NCBI GenBank assembly: GCA_003184365.1
Contig: NKYR01000005.1
Span: 310,001 to 374,000 of the forward strand
Direction: 5' to 3'
Length of the DNA stretch: 64,000 bases
DNA from: Evernia prunastri
Taxonomy: Eukaryota; Ascomycota; Lecanoromycetes; Lecanorales; Parmeliaceae
Positions within the stretch are counted from its first letter, which is position 1, and each line of letters opens with the position of its first letter. This document shows, piece by piece, positions 44,738 to 54,744 of this stretch. A model generated the notes under the pieces. The model ran no database searches, was not told the DNA's origin, and saw only the letters and a program-made list of their open reading frames with translations. The translations under genes were made by a program, and so were the position numbers.

Positions 44738-47500
44738 TCAACGTAACAGTTGCCGCCTGTCTACGCTTCCCGGCGCCTCGTATATACCCCCATCATCTGT
44801 CATCTCTTCAACGTAGCCCCTGTCCTGCCCCTGGGTGGCGTACTGATACCTCGGCCGCTCCTCTGCGGCATAGCTCACTGGCCTCATCGGTCCATCATCC
44901 GCAAACACACTGACTTGCGGTCTAGCCTCGGATCTTTCCCCCAGTTGAACAATGCGCGGCTGCTGAGGTCTCACACTGTGCAACCTCCTCACTTCTTCTC
45001 GAGAAACTTCATATTGCCTTTCAACAGGCCGTGCGCTTGGCATCCGTATCATGCCTTCACGCGCTTCAGGAGCGTCTGCGTAACGGGCAGCTAGCCGAGC
45101 CTCCGGATACTCTACCGGGTGAGTACTTTCGTTGCGCGCGACATACGAGTCGGCGTAAGGCACGCTTCGTGAATTTGACTCGACGACTTGCGTGTTCCTA
45201 TGTAACGGATACTCGAAGAACGGCTGAGAGCTCGGCGATGGAATTCTGCGAACGTACTGCCCCTCGTCGTTAACGCTCACAAGCTGCGGTGGTCGGACGC
45301 TGCGAGGAGCGGATTGCTCATAGCGAGGGTCATATTCGCTTCTGCTTGCAACAGGGGCAACCGAGACTTGCCGTCCAGTGTTTACAGGGACCTCAATGCA
45401 TTCTCTACCCCACTGATCAATCATGATACGCCGCGGCGGTGGCGCCATTGCGATCTGGTTTCGACCGAAGGGAGATGCTTGCATTCGACGCGAAGGCGGT
45501 GATGGTGAGCGATCATTAGAAATATACGTAGTCGATCCCGGCTGAACCGATGCTCGGTACTGTTGATGCATAGGCTGGGCCGTTGGTGAAATATTTACCT
45601 GAGAAGCTGGTCTTGTAGTACGAAGATGAGGTGCAGAGTACTGCACAGGGTGAGCAGCAGGCGACATCGGAGCTCTTACTTGTCTAGCACTGACAACCCG
45701 CCTCAGATCCGGTTCTTCGTTGGCCACATACCGTTGACCATTACGAGAAATCACACGGCGCGCTAATGGCGTCAGGGGTCTCCTCTCATCAGGAGGTTGA
45801 CTATACACTGGACGCTCGCCAACTCTGGGCTGGTAAATTATTGGCTCCTGGTCCCGATATTGAGGCGCAGCCGCGTCGACATACAGCTGTCGTGGCGCTT
45901 CTTGCCTGGGACGAATGTGCCGTATTTCCACCGCATCTCCAAAAGGAGGCGGCGAAATGGGCTCGTCCTTGATACGGACGACAGGTGAGACCAACTTTCT
46001 ACGCGGAACCACATTACGGGTATTCTCCTGGGGATCCGCGCCCCTTCTTCGCTTCTTGGAGCTTAGAGGCTGTATACTAGCTTGTGGACTTGGTCCAGTC
46101 TTCGTAATCTCCGTATTAGAAGCACGCGAAAGACGACGATTCTCACCGTGGCTGCGTTGGACCTGAGAGACCTGCGGCACTTTGGCTACGGCCAATGGTG
46201 ATACGCGTGAAGGCTGTGGTGCCACTGGAGACATTATGTGATTCCTGACGACTCGCACATTGTTTGGCAGTGGCGAAGGTGATCTACCGTCACGTACATC
46301 AAACTCACGTGCTGCTGGTTGAGGTTGAGCCGGAGGAGGCCGCCGCTTTGTTGCCGGCTGACGTGTATCAACCTCCCGCAAACCTACATCTCGCCCAAAT
46401 TCATCTGGGCCGGGAGGGGAATACGCAGAGTCCTCCTGAGACTCGTTCATCTCTTTTGCATGCTGGCGAACGGTGGCATCAGGACGTGCTTGTTGCTCAT
46501 TCTTTGACTTATTCGCAAGCTCAGCCTCGAGATGGGCAATGCGTTCCTGCAACTTCCGCTGCTCTGACTGCGACATTGGCGCAGCTGCAGTGCTCTCTTT
46601 CATTGGAGGATGAGGTTTTGGGCGGTTCGTCGAGGCATGGGCCGAGGATTTTCTCGGGCGTGGGCTTGTCTGTTCGTCAGCATTGACGCTATCAAGATTC
46701 ACAGCTTGTGATCCATCTGCTTCAAGCTTGTGCTTTAGTTTTGGGTCATGAGAGAAAGTACACGCATCTCCATATGGACAGTGCTCTCCCTTAAGGAAAA
46801 AATTGCAAATTCGACGGGGACGCCATTTATGAGACTCATCTGCTTCCTCTGTCGTACTAGATTCGACCTGACTTGAGTATAATGTTTTCTCATCAAAAGA
46901 GTCACTGGACGAAGCTGCTCCATTAGCGCGACTGCTCTCGTGTATCTTGGTGGGCTTTACACGCTCTTGCGCCTTTTTCAAGACTTCCGTAGCATTAAAG
47001 TCTGGCAAAGCTTCCTGATCGAACATTTTCTGCTTTTTCCTCTGGTGTATTTGCTCCTCCAAAGCCCGCTCAATGCGCTGCCTTTTTTGTTGAATCTCTG
47101 CTCTTACAAGTACATCAGATTTGGTCAAAAAGATTGGGTCGATGCCGGATGACCCAGGCGCTGGAGTCAGAACTTTTTGATTGTTGGGCGATCTCGGCCG
47201 CAAGGGATTCGACAAAGGCTTGTCGACATGTGGGTTTGCTGCCCGAGAAGATACTGTAGTGCTGACTTGAGAAGTTGGATGAATGCCGTTCGTCATTTGT
47301 GACGAAGACACGGGCGGTAAGGGTAACGATCCAGAGTCAGAGAGTGGGTTACCTACACCAGACTGTCTGGGAAGCTTGGGCGAAGGGTTTTTATTGCCAA
47401 AGACGTCATTGCGAAGCTTTATTAGCTTCTCATATTCATCAAGCTCTTCCTTCTCGGTGAATGAAAAGCCATTGCGGTCAGCGACAGCACTGGCCATCAT
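44738..47500 (-). CDS. CCCH-type zinc finger protein, 920 aa
   Basis: Predicted RNA-binding protein. Single exon. One zinc finger, CNFFLKGEHCPYGDACTFSH (C-X8-C-X5-C-X3-H), sits at about residue 235, preceded by KWRPRRI. The N-terminus contains FTEKEELDEYEKLIKLRNDV, a short conserved-looking helix, and later a coiled coil (SEQRKLQERIAHLEAELANK). The rest is disordered and rich in Pro, Arg, Gln and Ser. The start is ATG 47500 (a second ATG follows at once); the frame extends further upstream only with a GTG. Possible extra 5' exon after a GTCGACAG acceptor at 47544, not supported further. Confidence 0.82.
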   Translation of the reverse strand: MMASAVADRNGFSFTEKEELDEYEKLIKLRNDVFGNKNPSPKLPRQSGVGNPLSDSGSLPLPPVSSSQMTNGIHPTSQVSTTVSSRAANPHVDKPLSNPLRPRSPNNQKVLTPAPGSSGIDPIFLTKSDVLVRAEIQQKRQRIERALEEQIHQRKKQKMFDQEALPDFNATEVLKKAQERVKPTKIHESSRANGAASSSDSFDEKTLYSSQVESSTTEEADESHKWRPRRICNFFLKGEHCPYGDACTFSHDPKLKHKLEADGSQAVNLDSVNADEQTSPRPRKSSAHASTNRPKPHPPMKESTAAAPMSQSEQRKLQERIAHLEAELANKSKNEQQARPDATVRQHAKEMNESQEDSAYSPPGPDEFGRDVGLREVDTRQPATKRRPPPAQPQPAAREFDVRDGRSPSPLPNNVRVVRNHIMSPVAPQPSRVSPLAVAKVPQVSQVQRSHGENRRLSRASNTEITKTGPSPQASIQPLSSKKRRRGADPQENTRNVVPRRKLVSPVVRIKDEPISPPPFGDAVEIRHIRPRQEAPRQLYVDAAAPQYRDQEPIIYQPRVGERPVYSQPPDERRPLTPLARRVISRNGQRYVANEEPDLRRVVSARQVRAPMSPAAHPVQYSAPHLRTTRPASQVNISPTAQPMHQQYRASVQPGSTTYISNDRSPSPPSRRMQASPFGRNQIAMAPPPRRIMIDQWGRECIEVPVNTGRQVSVAPVASRSEYDPRYEQSAPRSVRPPQLVSVNDEGQYVRRIPSPSSQPFFEYPLHRNTQVVESNSRSVPYADSYVARNESTHPVEYPEARLAARYADAPEAREGMIRMPSARPVERQYEVSREEVRRLHSVRPQQPRIVQLGERSEARPQVSVFADDGPMRPVSYAAEERPRYQYATQGQDRGYVEEMTDDGGIYEAPGSVDRRQLLR

Positions 47501-47943
47501 ATGTATTGCCGGCTTGTTCAATGATGTGTCAATGCATATATCTGTCGACACACATAACTTTGCGCTCTCACCCGCAATCGCAAGAAATTCGATATAGCGG
47601 AAGCCAAGACAGTATCAGTAGAGACAGCTTCAACGTGAAGATGTCAGCAGTGTATGTATGAGTAAAGAGTGAGAAAGGAGGTTGGATCTGGACGGAGACT
47701 TCTCACGAGACTAGATTGTTTTCACTCTAGCGTAAAATGCAAGAACTTTCGAATTTGGCCGCCACGAACAGCCTGGCGGCTTTGGCTTACCTAGAGCGGG
47801 CTGGTGACTTCATCAAGTCGCATTGTTCTACAAGAAATACTTATGCCAACACTCTCTTCACGTTAACACCGTGAACACTTCCTCCTATTAGACAACGTTT
47901 CACTCTCACTTGGACCCGCGCCTCAAGCTGTCTTGACTAGACA
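47501..47943. promoter_or_regulatory. Divergent promoter between CCCH gene and SDT1-like gene
   Basis: 443 bp separate two oppositely transcribed start codons. No element was recognised; the function is inferred from position only. Confidence 0.5.
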
Positions 47944-48687
47944 ATGTCACAAACCTCTCTCCCCGACCACCGCCCGATCTTTTTCTTTGACATAGACAAC
48001 TGTCTTTACCCCCGTAGCCTCCGCATCCAAGAACTGATGCAAGAGCTCATCGATTCCTATTTCGTCCGACATCTGGATCTTCCTGCCTCAGATGCGAGAG
48101 CCCTTCATGCAAGATACTACAAAGACTACGGTCTCGCCATCTCTGGTCTCGTCAAACACCATACTATCGATCCTTTAGCCTACAATCGCGAAGTCGATGA
48201 TGCCTTACCGCTCGATGATGTGATAAAGCCCGACCCACAATTGAAAAGGCTGCTTGGAGACATGGACAGAAGCAAAGTGAAGATGTGGCTGTTTACGAAC
48301 GCGCATATAACGCACGCAAGAAGGGTGGTGAGGTTGCTGGGTGTGGAAGATTGTTTTGAAGGGTTCACGTTCTGTGATTACGCGGCGGAGGTACTCCTGG
48401 CAAAACCGCATAAGGAGATGTTTGAGAAGGCGGAGAGGGAGGCTGGGGCTTCGAACAGCAGGGGGTGCTACTTTGTGGACGACTCGGCTCTTAATTGTAG
48501 ACATGCAACTGAGAGAGGTTGGACTGTTGTACACAAATTAGAAGAAGAAGAACATGCGGCTCCCGAGAGCAAGGCTGGGAGATATCAGGTTCGAGATCTG
48601 GAAGAATTGAGGTCAATATTCCCGCAGTTCTTTGTAAAGAACTCGGAGTCTGCTAAAGATCAGAGGGAGACATCGTCACAGCTCTAG
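47944..48687 (+). CDS. SDT1: Pyrimidine 5'-nucleotidase, HAD superfamily (SDT1/PHM8-like)
   Basis: Hydrolyses nucleoside monophosphates. Single exon, 247 aa. HAD motif I FFFDIDNCLYP with Asp16 (nucleophile) and Asp18, motif II MWLFTNA, motif III Lys in LAKPHKEMF, motif IV CYFVDDSALN. The family-typical cap segment (MQELIDSYFVRHL, then YYKDYGLAISGLV) is present. SDT1 and PHM8 paralogues cannot be told apart here. The start is the first ATG after an AC-rich leader. Confidence 0.9.
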   Translation: MSQTSLPDHRPIFFFDIDNCLYPRSLRIQELMQELIDSYFVRHLDLPASDARALHARYYKDYGLAISGLVKHHTIDPLAYNREVDDALPLDDVIKPDPQLKRLLGDMDRSKVKMWLFTNAHITHARRVVRLLGVEDCFEGFTFCDYAAEVLLAKPHKEMFEKAEREAGASNSRGCYFVDDSALNCRHATERGWTVVHKLEEEEHAAPESKAGRYQVRDLEELRSIFPQFFVKNSESAKDQRETSSQL

Positions 48688-49632
48688 CGGCGACCGTGTC
48701 ACGTTTCGGAGGCGGCAAGGATTCAGCATACTCGGGAGGACGACTTCTTGGAGAAAGACAAGAGTTTAGCAGGGGTTCCACCACTATTGAGAAGCATATA
48801 GATTAAAAAGTCAGAAGCCAAGGTAAGATAAACGCCTACACTCTTGGGCGATGCTGTCAATCAAAATTTCCATCGATTGCAAAGAGCGCAACGTCTCGCG
48901 TAACGAAGAGAGCGAAAGGCACATCTGTACTGCAGCACCATGGCTCATTGGCGATTGAGATCACCTCTGCAACAAGTCCACCTAACGTTCGGTTGTACAG
49001 AAAACCACATTGACAGCATTACCAAATGTCGTGGCCACATAGCTGCCAATGAGAGCCAAGTAGCTTGCGCTGACACTAGGTCATAAATAATCACCGCAAA
49101 ACAGAATTTCATCTACCACCGGCTTTCTCAGCGATGGGCACAAATTGAACGTCTCATACATAACACGTAAAGGAACCGTCGAGGAATCACATGCCTGACG
49201 AAACACCAAATTGTAACAGTTGAAAAGATACACGTCTAACAAAGTCCTTTCGGTTTTCGGCACTTTGTTGACAGGGTCGTTCCCCAGTCCCCATCCCTTG
49301 ACATCGTGGCAACGTCTGAGCTCCTTCTGGAGGACAGAGATCTCATCGAACCCTGATAGAACAGAACGCCACTGGCTTTGAAATCGACACTCGCGGACCT
49401 CAAGCCACCATCGATGCGGACGCCACAACCGCCAATGCTGCGGTGGATTGCATTCTGACCGCAGGGCACGGAGACAGGGCGCCGCGGCTTGCGAGAAGCA
49501 GCGCAATACATAGTGAACCTGAGAGCTCCTGGACTAGCGATGGAGGCTCAACGTTACCGGAAATGCGGTCGGTATGCACCTAATTGTTTCCAGATGTTTC
49601 AGATGCTGCAGGCCCTGTCGGGCTTCCCAGTA
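48688..49632. other. Intergenic flank of the Fot1-like element
   Basis: Two overlapping minus-strand frames (49506-49081 and 49511-49236) have no recognised motif. One reads TLLDVYLFNCYNLVFRQ and VMYETFNLCPSLRKPVVDE, which could be a fragment of a lineage-specific gene, but no start or splice structure is convincing. Confidence 0.4.
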
Positions 49633-49674
49633 ACCGTATGGGATACACGCTACACTTTGTATGGGCCACCCCAA
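49633..49674 (+). repeat. Left terminal inverted repeat, 42 bp
   Basis: Begins ACCGTATGGGATACACGC and ends GGCCACCCCAA; identical to the reverse complement of 51454-51495. Confidence 0.97.
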
Positions 49675-49750
49675 CGCTAATGCCACCCCAACACCTAAAC
49701 TTTTGAATATTTGACCCACCCATCCCACAGCCATCTACCACAACCACAAC

Positions 49751-51406
49751 ATGCCTGATTCATATGCCGTGATTCAATTACGTATTCAAGAGGCCTCAGC
49801 CACTATTGTCCCTGGAATAAAGCCTAAAATCACTCAATTGGCTGCTGAATACCATGTGCCCTACGATCAGCTCCTAAATCGCTACAATGGGATCCCACCC
49901 AAAGACAGCCACTCGTACGCCCTTACAGATCATGAAGAACAGGCTCTTCATCAATATATACAACGGCTCGATGGATTGGGAATGTCTTGTCGTCGTCCAA
50001 TGCTTACAAGAGCTGCAAACTCCATTCTCCGCGAGCGCCCTGGCCCACCCAGACGCGTGGGCAGTCATTGGCCTTCACGATTCCTAAAGCGCAATCCTCA
50101 GTACAAAATACGCAAACAAAAGCCTCTTGCATCCCAACGAAAGAATGCGCACAAGCCAGAGGCTATTCTAGACTGGTTCCAACGTTTTCAGAGGACTTGT
50201 CAAGAGTTTGGAGTACAAATTGAGGATACCTACAATTTCGACGAGACAGGCTTTCGAATTGGGGTTGGAAAGAGTCAATGGGTCATTACAGAAGAAAGAA
50301 CACTTCCACTCTATCAAACGGACGCCGACAATAGAGAGTATATCACTTCAATTGAGTGTGTCAGTGGTTCAGGCTATGCGCCTCCCCCGATGTTGATTCT
50401 GGCTGGAAAACAGCACCTTGGCAACTGGTTTCAAGAAAGCCTCAATCCCGATACTTTCTAGGCTGTTAGCGACTCTGGGTACGCAAATGATGATCTGTGT
50501 GAGGCCTGGATCAAGCATTTCGATCGTTTCACGAAGAACAGGCGTGTGGGGACATGGAGATTGCTTCTATTTGATGGCTATGGTAGTCATCTTACAAGAG
50601 AGGTACTTAGCTATATGGAAGAAAATAACATTATTCCCTTTTGTCTACTCCCACACTCTACACACCTATGCCAGCCATTGGATGTGGGTGTTTTTCAGCC
50701 ATTCAAGCATTGGCATACTGAAGCAATCGATACCGCAATGCGTCAGGCCAACGGTGACTACACAAAGATCGATTTTTTGGCCAATTTTCAAGCAATTCAG
50801 GATCAAGCTTTCACGAAAAGAATCATCATATCTACATGGCAGAAAACAGGCCTTATTCCCTACGATCCCACTATTGTTTTGGATCGCTTGGCTAGGTTTC
50901 AGCGGAGAGACTCTCCAACAAGGCCTACAACTCCAGAGCAAGAGATACCTGATCTTGAAGACTGGCTCACACCATACACTCATCGTCAAGTCACACAATA
51001 TGGGAAGGAACTATGGGATATGTATCCATCTGATCAGACACTTGACAGGTACATTCGTGGGGCAGAAGCGAAGATGCTTTCGGGTCTTCTCGCTGAGCGG
51101 GAATTAGATGCTGTCCAACAGGCTGCAGTGGCCCGAGCAGCTCGGAAAGCAGAGCCCAATACGATGATCCAGAAGGGAGGTGTTATTTACTCTCATGAGG
51201 CTCGGTCTAAGGTCACTGCTCGCAAGGAGACAGAAGTTGAAAAGGCTGAAAAGGCCTTGGAGTGGGCAAATACCAAAGAGTCTCGGGCACACAATGCACT
51301 AAGGAACAAGAAGATCAAGTGGTTTAAAGCTACTGCAAGGAAGGCAAGGGAGTTGACTAAGCTCCGAGCAATCAAAAAGGCTCAAATGGATCATAGTAGT
51401 CCATAG
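49751..51406 (+). pseudogene. Fot1-like transposase with one nonsense codon
   Basis: A 551-codon frame interrupted by a single in-frame TAG at codon 237 (nt 50459-50461). N-terminal psq-type helix-turn-helix (about residues 20-50), then a CENP-B/Tc5-type DNA-binding domain (about 60-125), then the DDE catalytic domain: Asp164 in YNFDETGF, Asp275 in LLLFDGYGSH, Asp311 in QPLDVGVF, i.e. a DD35D arrangement. The C-terminus is a basic coiled coil (EKAEKALEWANTKESRAH). The TAG sits where a sense codon is expected in the middle of the DDE domain, between Asp164 and Asp275, so any product is truncated and inactive unless read through. A C-to-T change of a CAG would explain it, as repeat-induced point mutation makes. 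Confidence 0.93.
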
Positions 51407-51453
51407 TAATTATGTATGTGGGTGGGTAGGTAGAATAATTGAAAAAATCAGTA

Positions 51454-51495
51454 TTGGGGTGGCCCATACAAAGTGTAGCGTGTATCCCATACGGT
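51454..51495 (-). repeat. Right terminal inverted repeat, 42 bp
   Basis: Exact reverse complement of the left repeat; followed by the TA target copy. Confidence 0.97.
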
Positions 51496-52456
51496 TATTG
51501 TACCTCATTATTCAACAAAAGTTTTGAATATTGAAGTTACTTCGGAATAGTTTCGGGGTAGCTTCGGGGTCCCTTCCGGCCCCCGGGTCTAAGCTTCCGG
51601 GTAGGCTCGGGGTGCAAATCGGTCAATACACCAAAAAAATCGGTCTTGGCAGGGTTTCCTACTCAGACCCACCTGCGGTGGGGCCAAGCTGAGACTAGAG
51701 CCAATCGTAATCTTACGGGTAGTTGATCATTTCATATTAAACGATGAGATCTCGTCAATGTCCTGTTGTAGCTGGCTTTAATTCTCTTTAACGCTGAGTC
51801 TGTTTCTTGCATGGCTCTCAAGGATCTCAAAGATGAAAAACGAAGCAGGATATGAGAAAGCGATCCTATACAAAGGTTGCTGACATATAGGGACTCCAGT
51901 ATCTGAGATGAGCCAGAGGGAGGGAAATGGCCTGAACGCAGTCCTCGTTTACCCACCATCCAAACCCACATCTCGTTTAAGGTCCAAGGCTAGATCTATC
52001 GTAAACGAGTCTGTGGAATGGATAACATGAGTGAAACCCTGACATGCACAGCGTCGCTCTTGGATCATAGCACAAGCCATGACAAGAGCGACTGACTCCA
52101 GAATACTCCCTACTACCCAAAGCATTTGAATACAAAGAGAGAGGCGTGGAAAGGCTTCAGCCTGGCCATAGATATTGTGCTCGACCTTTGTGCTAATGTA
52201 CCTCAGTATCAGCGTGGCAGTGTGCATTAGCGCTCGAACTACCAATGCACACTCAATAAACAGGCGTTGACCACGTCATACAACAACTCGATGATCTTTT
52301 TGGGAGGGGCTTAGCCCACCACATATTTTCAATATGTCCAGCAAGCGTCGACATCGTAGTCCATGCTTTTTCTTCACCATGTTTTTACTACACGACTTTC
52401 TCTCTTTTAAAATACAACTCTTTCAAATTCTTTGGAATGGTCAATCCTAGCCCAAT
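51496..52456. other. Intergenic between transposon and membrane-protein gene
   Basis: The first 200 bp are rich in CGGGG/TTCGGGG motifs (51540-51620) of unknown meaning. No supported gene. Confidence 0.5.
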
Positions 52457-53420
52457 ATGTTTCTCCCCGCGTCTCAAGGAGGCCCTGATATCGCTCTCAT
52501 TACCTTAGTATGCAGTTGGACATTTTTGTCGATTGCCTTGCTAGGCGTCAGCCTGATGGTCTGGTTCCGGTGTATACAGAAGGTAAATCTCGGCTCAGAC
52601 GACTATATGACACTCCTTGCGTTAGCGACAACCACTGCACTTGCAGCGCAGACCACGTGGGCCATTGTGGATGAAGGTCAAGATCATCATGAGGCCGAAG
52701 TCAAGAAAACGAAATTTGCCTTGGTCATAAGAGTATGTTTGTTAGTCCACGGCTTCAATACGTGCATTAACACCTTCGGCAGTCGATTCTGGTGAATCAG
52801 ATCTTATGGGGTTTGGTAAACACATTGGTTCGGATAAGCGCTCTATTGTCTATTAAAAAGCTATTTGGGCTCGCACCAATAACCCAAAGGACAATGTGGC
52901 CACTGCTAGTCTTGTCTCTTCTCTACGGACTAGTAGTCTTGCTAGAAATATTCCTGATATGCCGTCCTATAGCTGTAGACTGGAACGTTCACGTTGACGG
53001 CAAATGCGGTGACCAAATCCTCTCTTACCTTGTGCTCGAGGTACTTGGTCTCCTTCTTGATTCTATCATATTGGCAATACCACTCCGAGTTATCTGGAGC
53101 CTACAGATGGAACGGGTAAAAAAAGTGCACCTTACAATCATGTTTTCGGTTGGCGTCTTGTAAGTCACGATCAGTCCTGGGACTCGCATATGTGCTCAAA
53201 GGTAGACAGAGTCTTCATCATCACTGGGTTACGAATCCAAGCTCTCCGCATGGTCAATGCGCAAGACTTCACCTACTCGAAAGGCTACCTCGGTCTGCTC
53301 TCTACACTGGGTGCATCGCTCGGAATCATTTTCTGTTGTGTACCTTCTGTATTCGGCTTATGCCTTAATTGTGGGGAGCCTACCGCGCTCGCGCACGTGC
53401 ATCGATGGCTGTCCATATAG
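52457..53420 (+). CDS. Fungal rhodopsin-domain integral membrane protein
   Basis: Seven-helix membrane protein of the large family annotated as rhodopsin-domain or PTH11-related in filamentous ascomycetes; function unknown. Three exons: 52457-52732, 52783-53159, 53210-53420; 287 aa, phases consistent. Helices visible: ALITLVCSWTFLSIALLGVS, DYMTLLALATTTALAAQT, QILWGLVNTLVRISALLSI, WPLLVLSLLYGLVVLLEI, a helix around LVLEVLGLLLDSIILAI, VHLTIMFSVGVLVFIIT, and YLGLLSTLGASLGIIFCC. The family motif DDYMTLLA follows the first loop. The cytosolic tail is very short compared with many relatives, which usually extend beyond 330 residues. Confidence 0.78.
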
Positions 53421-54162
53421 ATGAGGAAGGACTGGCGACTGCGATTCTTGGCAAATGATCGGTCTGATTATGATTTATTCAATCTGTACTCAATATGAAA
53501 TTAGATGAGTACTTTTAGAGCTTCGAAATCTTGCACCGTCATAGCTAGCTTTGTTCAGAGAAAAATTTCTTGTGCCTGAGTGGCATATTTATCAATTAGC
53601 CGTACGCACCACTTCAACGTCTCATCAATTCTAGCCTAGATTTCCTCCAAGAAAAGGTTCCTCAGATCACTACAAGAACACTTATCAAAGTTCCTCCGTC
53701 TTTCACATTGGCCAACTAGACTAGTTAACAGAACGAAATCTGTGACATGGTCTATGAGCTGGGCGTTAAGTAGGTTTGCAGAACGACCATTGTCACTCGG
53801 ATCATTATGCCCCTAAAGTATATGATCTCGACGATCTGTGCCTTGTGGTGAAGGTTGCGAATGGTTATATTAGTTGAGATGGTCTACTGGACGTGGGTCC
53901 AGATGAATGAAATCAGCGAGGTTGCCTCAGTTGTGTGCTTCAAAACGGCCCAGTACTTTGGAAGACTTCCTGCACATGCTGGTGGCGCATGGCCGCTGAA
54001 CGTAAAATGCTTATCGCATTGGGGTTTTGGATTGCTACAGGTCCTGGCTGTGATCCGATCCAAGATCCCAGCGAGATTTTTTTTCATTTTGACGGGTGAT
54101 AATCTTTCTTGGCGTTTGAAACTCGCGTAAAGTTGCCACAAAGTTTTACTCGCAATCACCTA
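53421..54162. other. Intergenic
   Basis: No supported gene; two opposed 91-codon frames at 53855-54159 are mutual shadows without motifs. Confidence 0.5.
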
Positions 54163-54202
54163 CTAATGCAACACACCTACTAATGCAATACCCTAAAATC
54201 CG

Positions 54203-54308
54203 AAAACTTCATAATTTGTCGTTCCATGTTACGAGTGTGTCAAGCAGGCACTTGGCAAGTAGCCCTATGGGCTAGGGTCTTGGCACCCTCTCCCACTATA
54301 TGTACCAT
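54203..54308 (+). repeat. 106-bp block, left copy
   Basis: Same as 54330-54435 except one C/A difference; ends directly at the gap. Confidence 0.95.
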
Positions 54309-54329
54309 NNNNNNNNNNNNNNNNNNNNN
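54309..54329. other. Assembly gap (21 N)
   Basis: Run of 21 undetermined bases, flanked on both sides by the same 106-bp block. Confidence 0.99.
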
Positions 54330-54435
54330 AAAACTTCATAATTTGTCGTTCCATGTTACGAGTGTGTCAAGCAGGCACTTGGCAAGTAGCCCTATGGGCT
54401 AGGGTCTTGGCACACTCTCCCACTATATGTACCAT
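54330..54435 (+). repeat. 106-bp block, right copy
   Basis: Starts immediately after the gap; one mismatch to the left copy. Confidence 0.95.
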
Positions 54436-54744
54436 AGTTCCTAGAGATAGCAAGTTCCTTCCTCATCAATAGAATCTTGGTCAACCACCTAGGTACACTC
54501 CTAACATTCCACAACAATATTTAGAGATAAGTAAAAGAAGAAATTATAGAACGTAGAATCTAGATTTTGAAAATTCAAGAATATTTCGAATCGAAGTTAT
54601 ATTGATAAATGTAGATAATATTATACAAATTTCGTTCAATTCTTCGGGGGGCCGACGCAGGTTTAGGGAGGCTTTTTGGGGGTGGCACCTCCCCGCGGAT
54701 TTATCGGATTTTAGGGTATTGCATTAGTAGGTGTGTTGCATTAG

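Larger units (their letters stand above)
49633..51495 (+). mobile_element. Fot1/Pogo-type DNA transposon (Tc1/mariner superfamily)
   Basis: A 1,863-bp element bounded by 42-bp perfect terminal inverted repeats (49633-49674 and 51454-51495) and flanked by TA on both sides (49631-49632 and 51496-51497), the target duplication of this superfamily. It carries one transposase frame in sense orientation. Perfect repeats and an almost intact frame imply recent insertion. Confidence 0.95.
54163..54744. mobile_element. Short non-autonomous inverted-repeat element (MITE-like)
   Basis: Bounded by 40-bp perfect inverted repeats (54163-54202 and 54705-54744) with TA on both outer sides, so probably a Tc1/mariner-type non-autonomous element. 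Each repeat itself contains a CTAATGCA motif twice. No transposase frame. The interior includes a 21-N gap and a duplicated 106-bp block, so the true length may be about 455 bp. Confidence 0.82.

Noticed and set aside
47501..47551. GTG-initiated extension of the CCCH protein
   Set aside because: Non-ATG starts are not expected in fungal nuclear genes; ATG 47500 fits. The same reasoning removed GTG or TTG starts at 61304, 56202, 15167 and 16782.
51540..51620. Repeated CGGGG motifs as a solo LTR or regulatory array
   Set aside because: No terminal repeats or target duplication could be found; the motif spacing is irregular.
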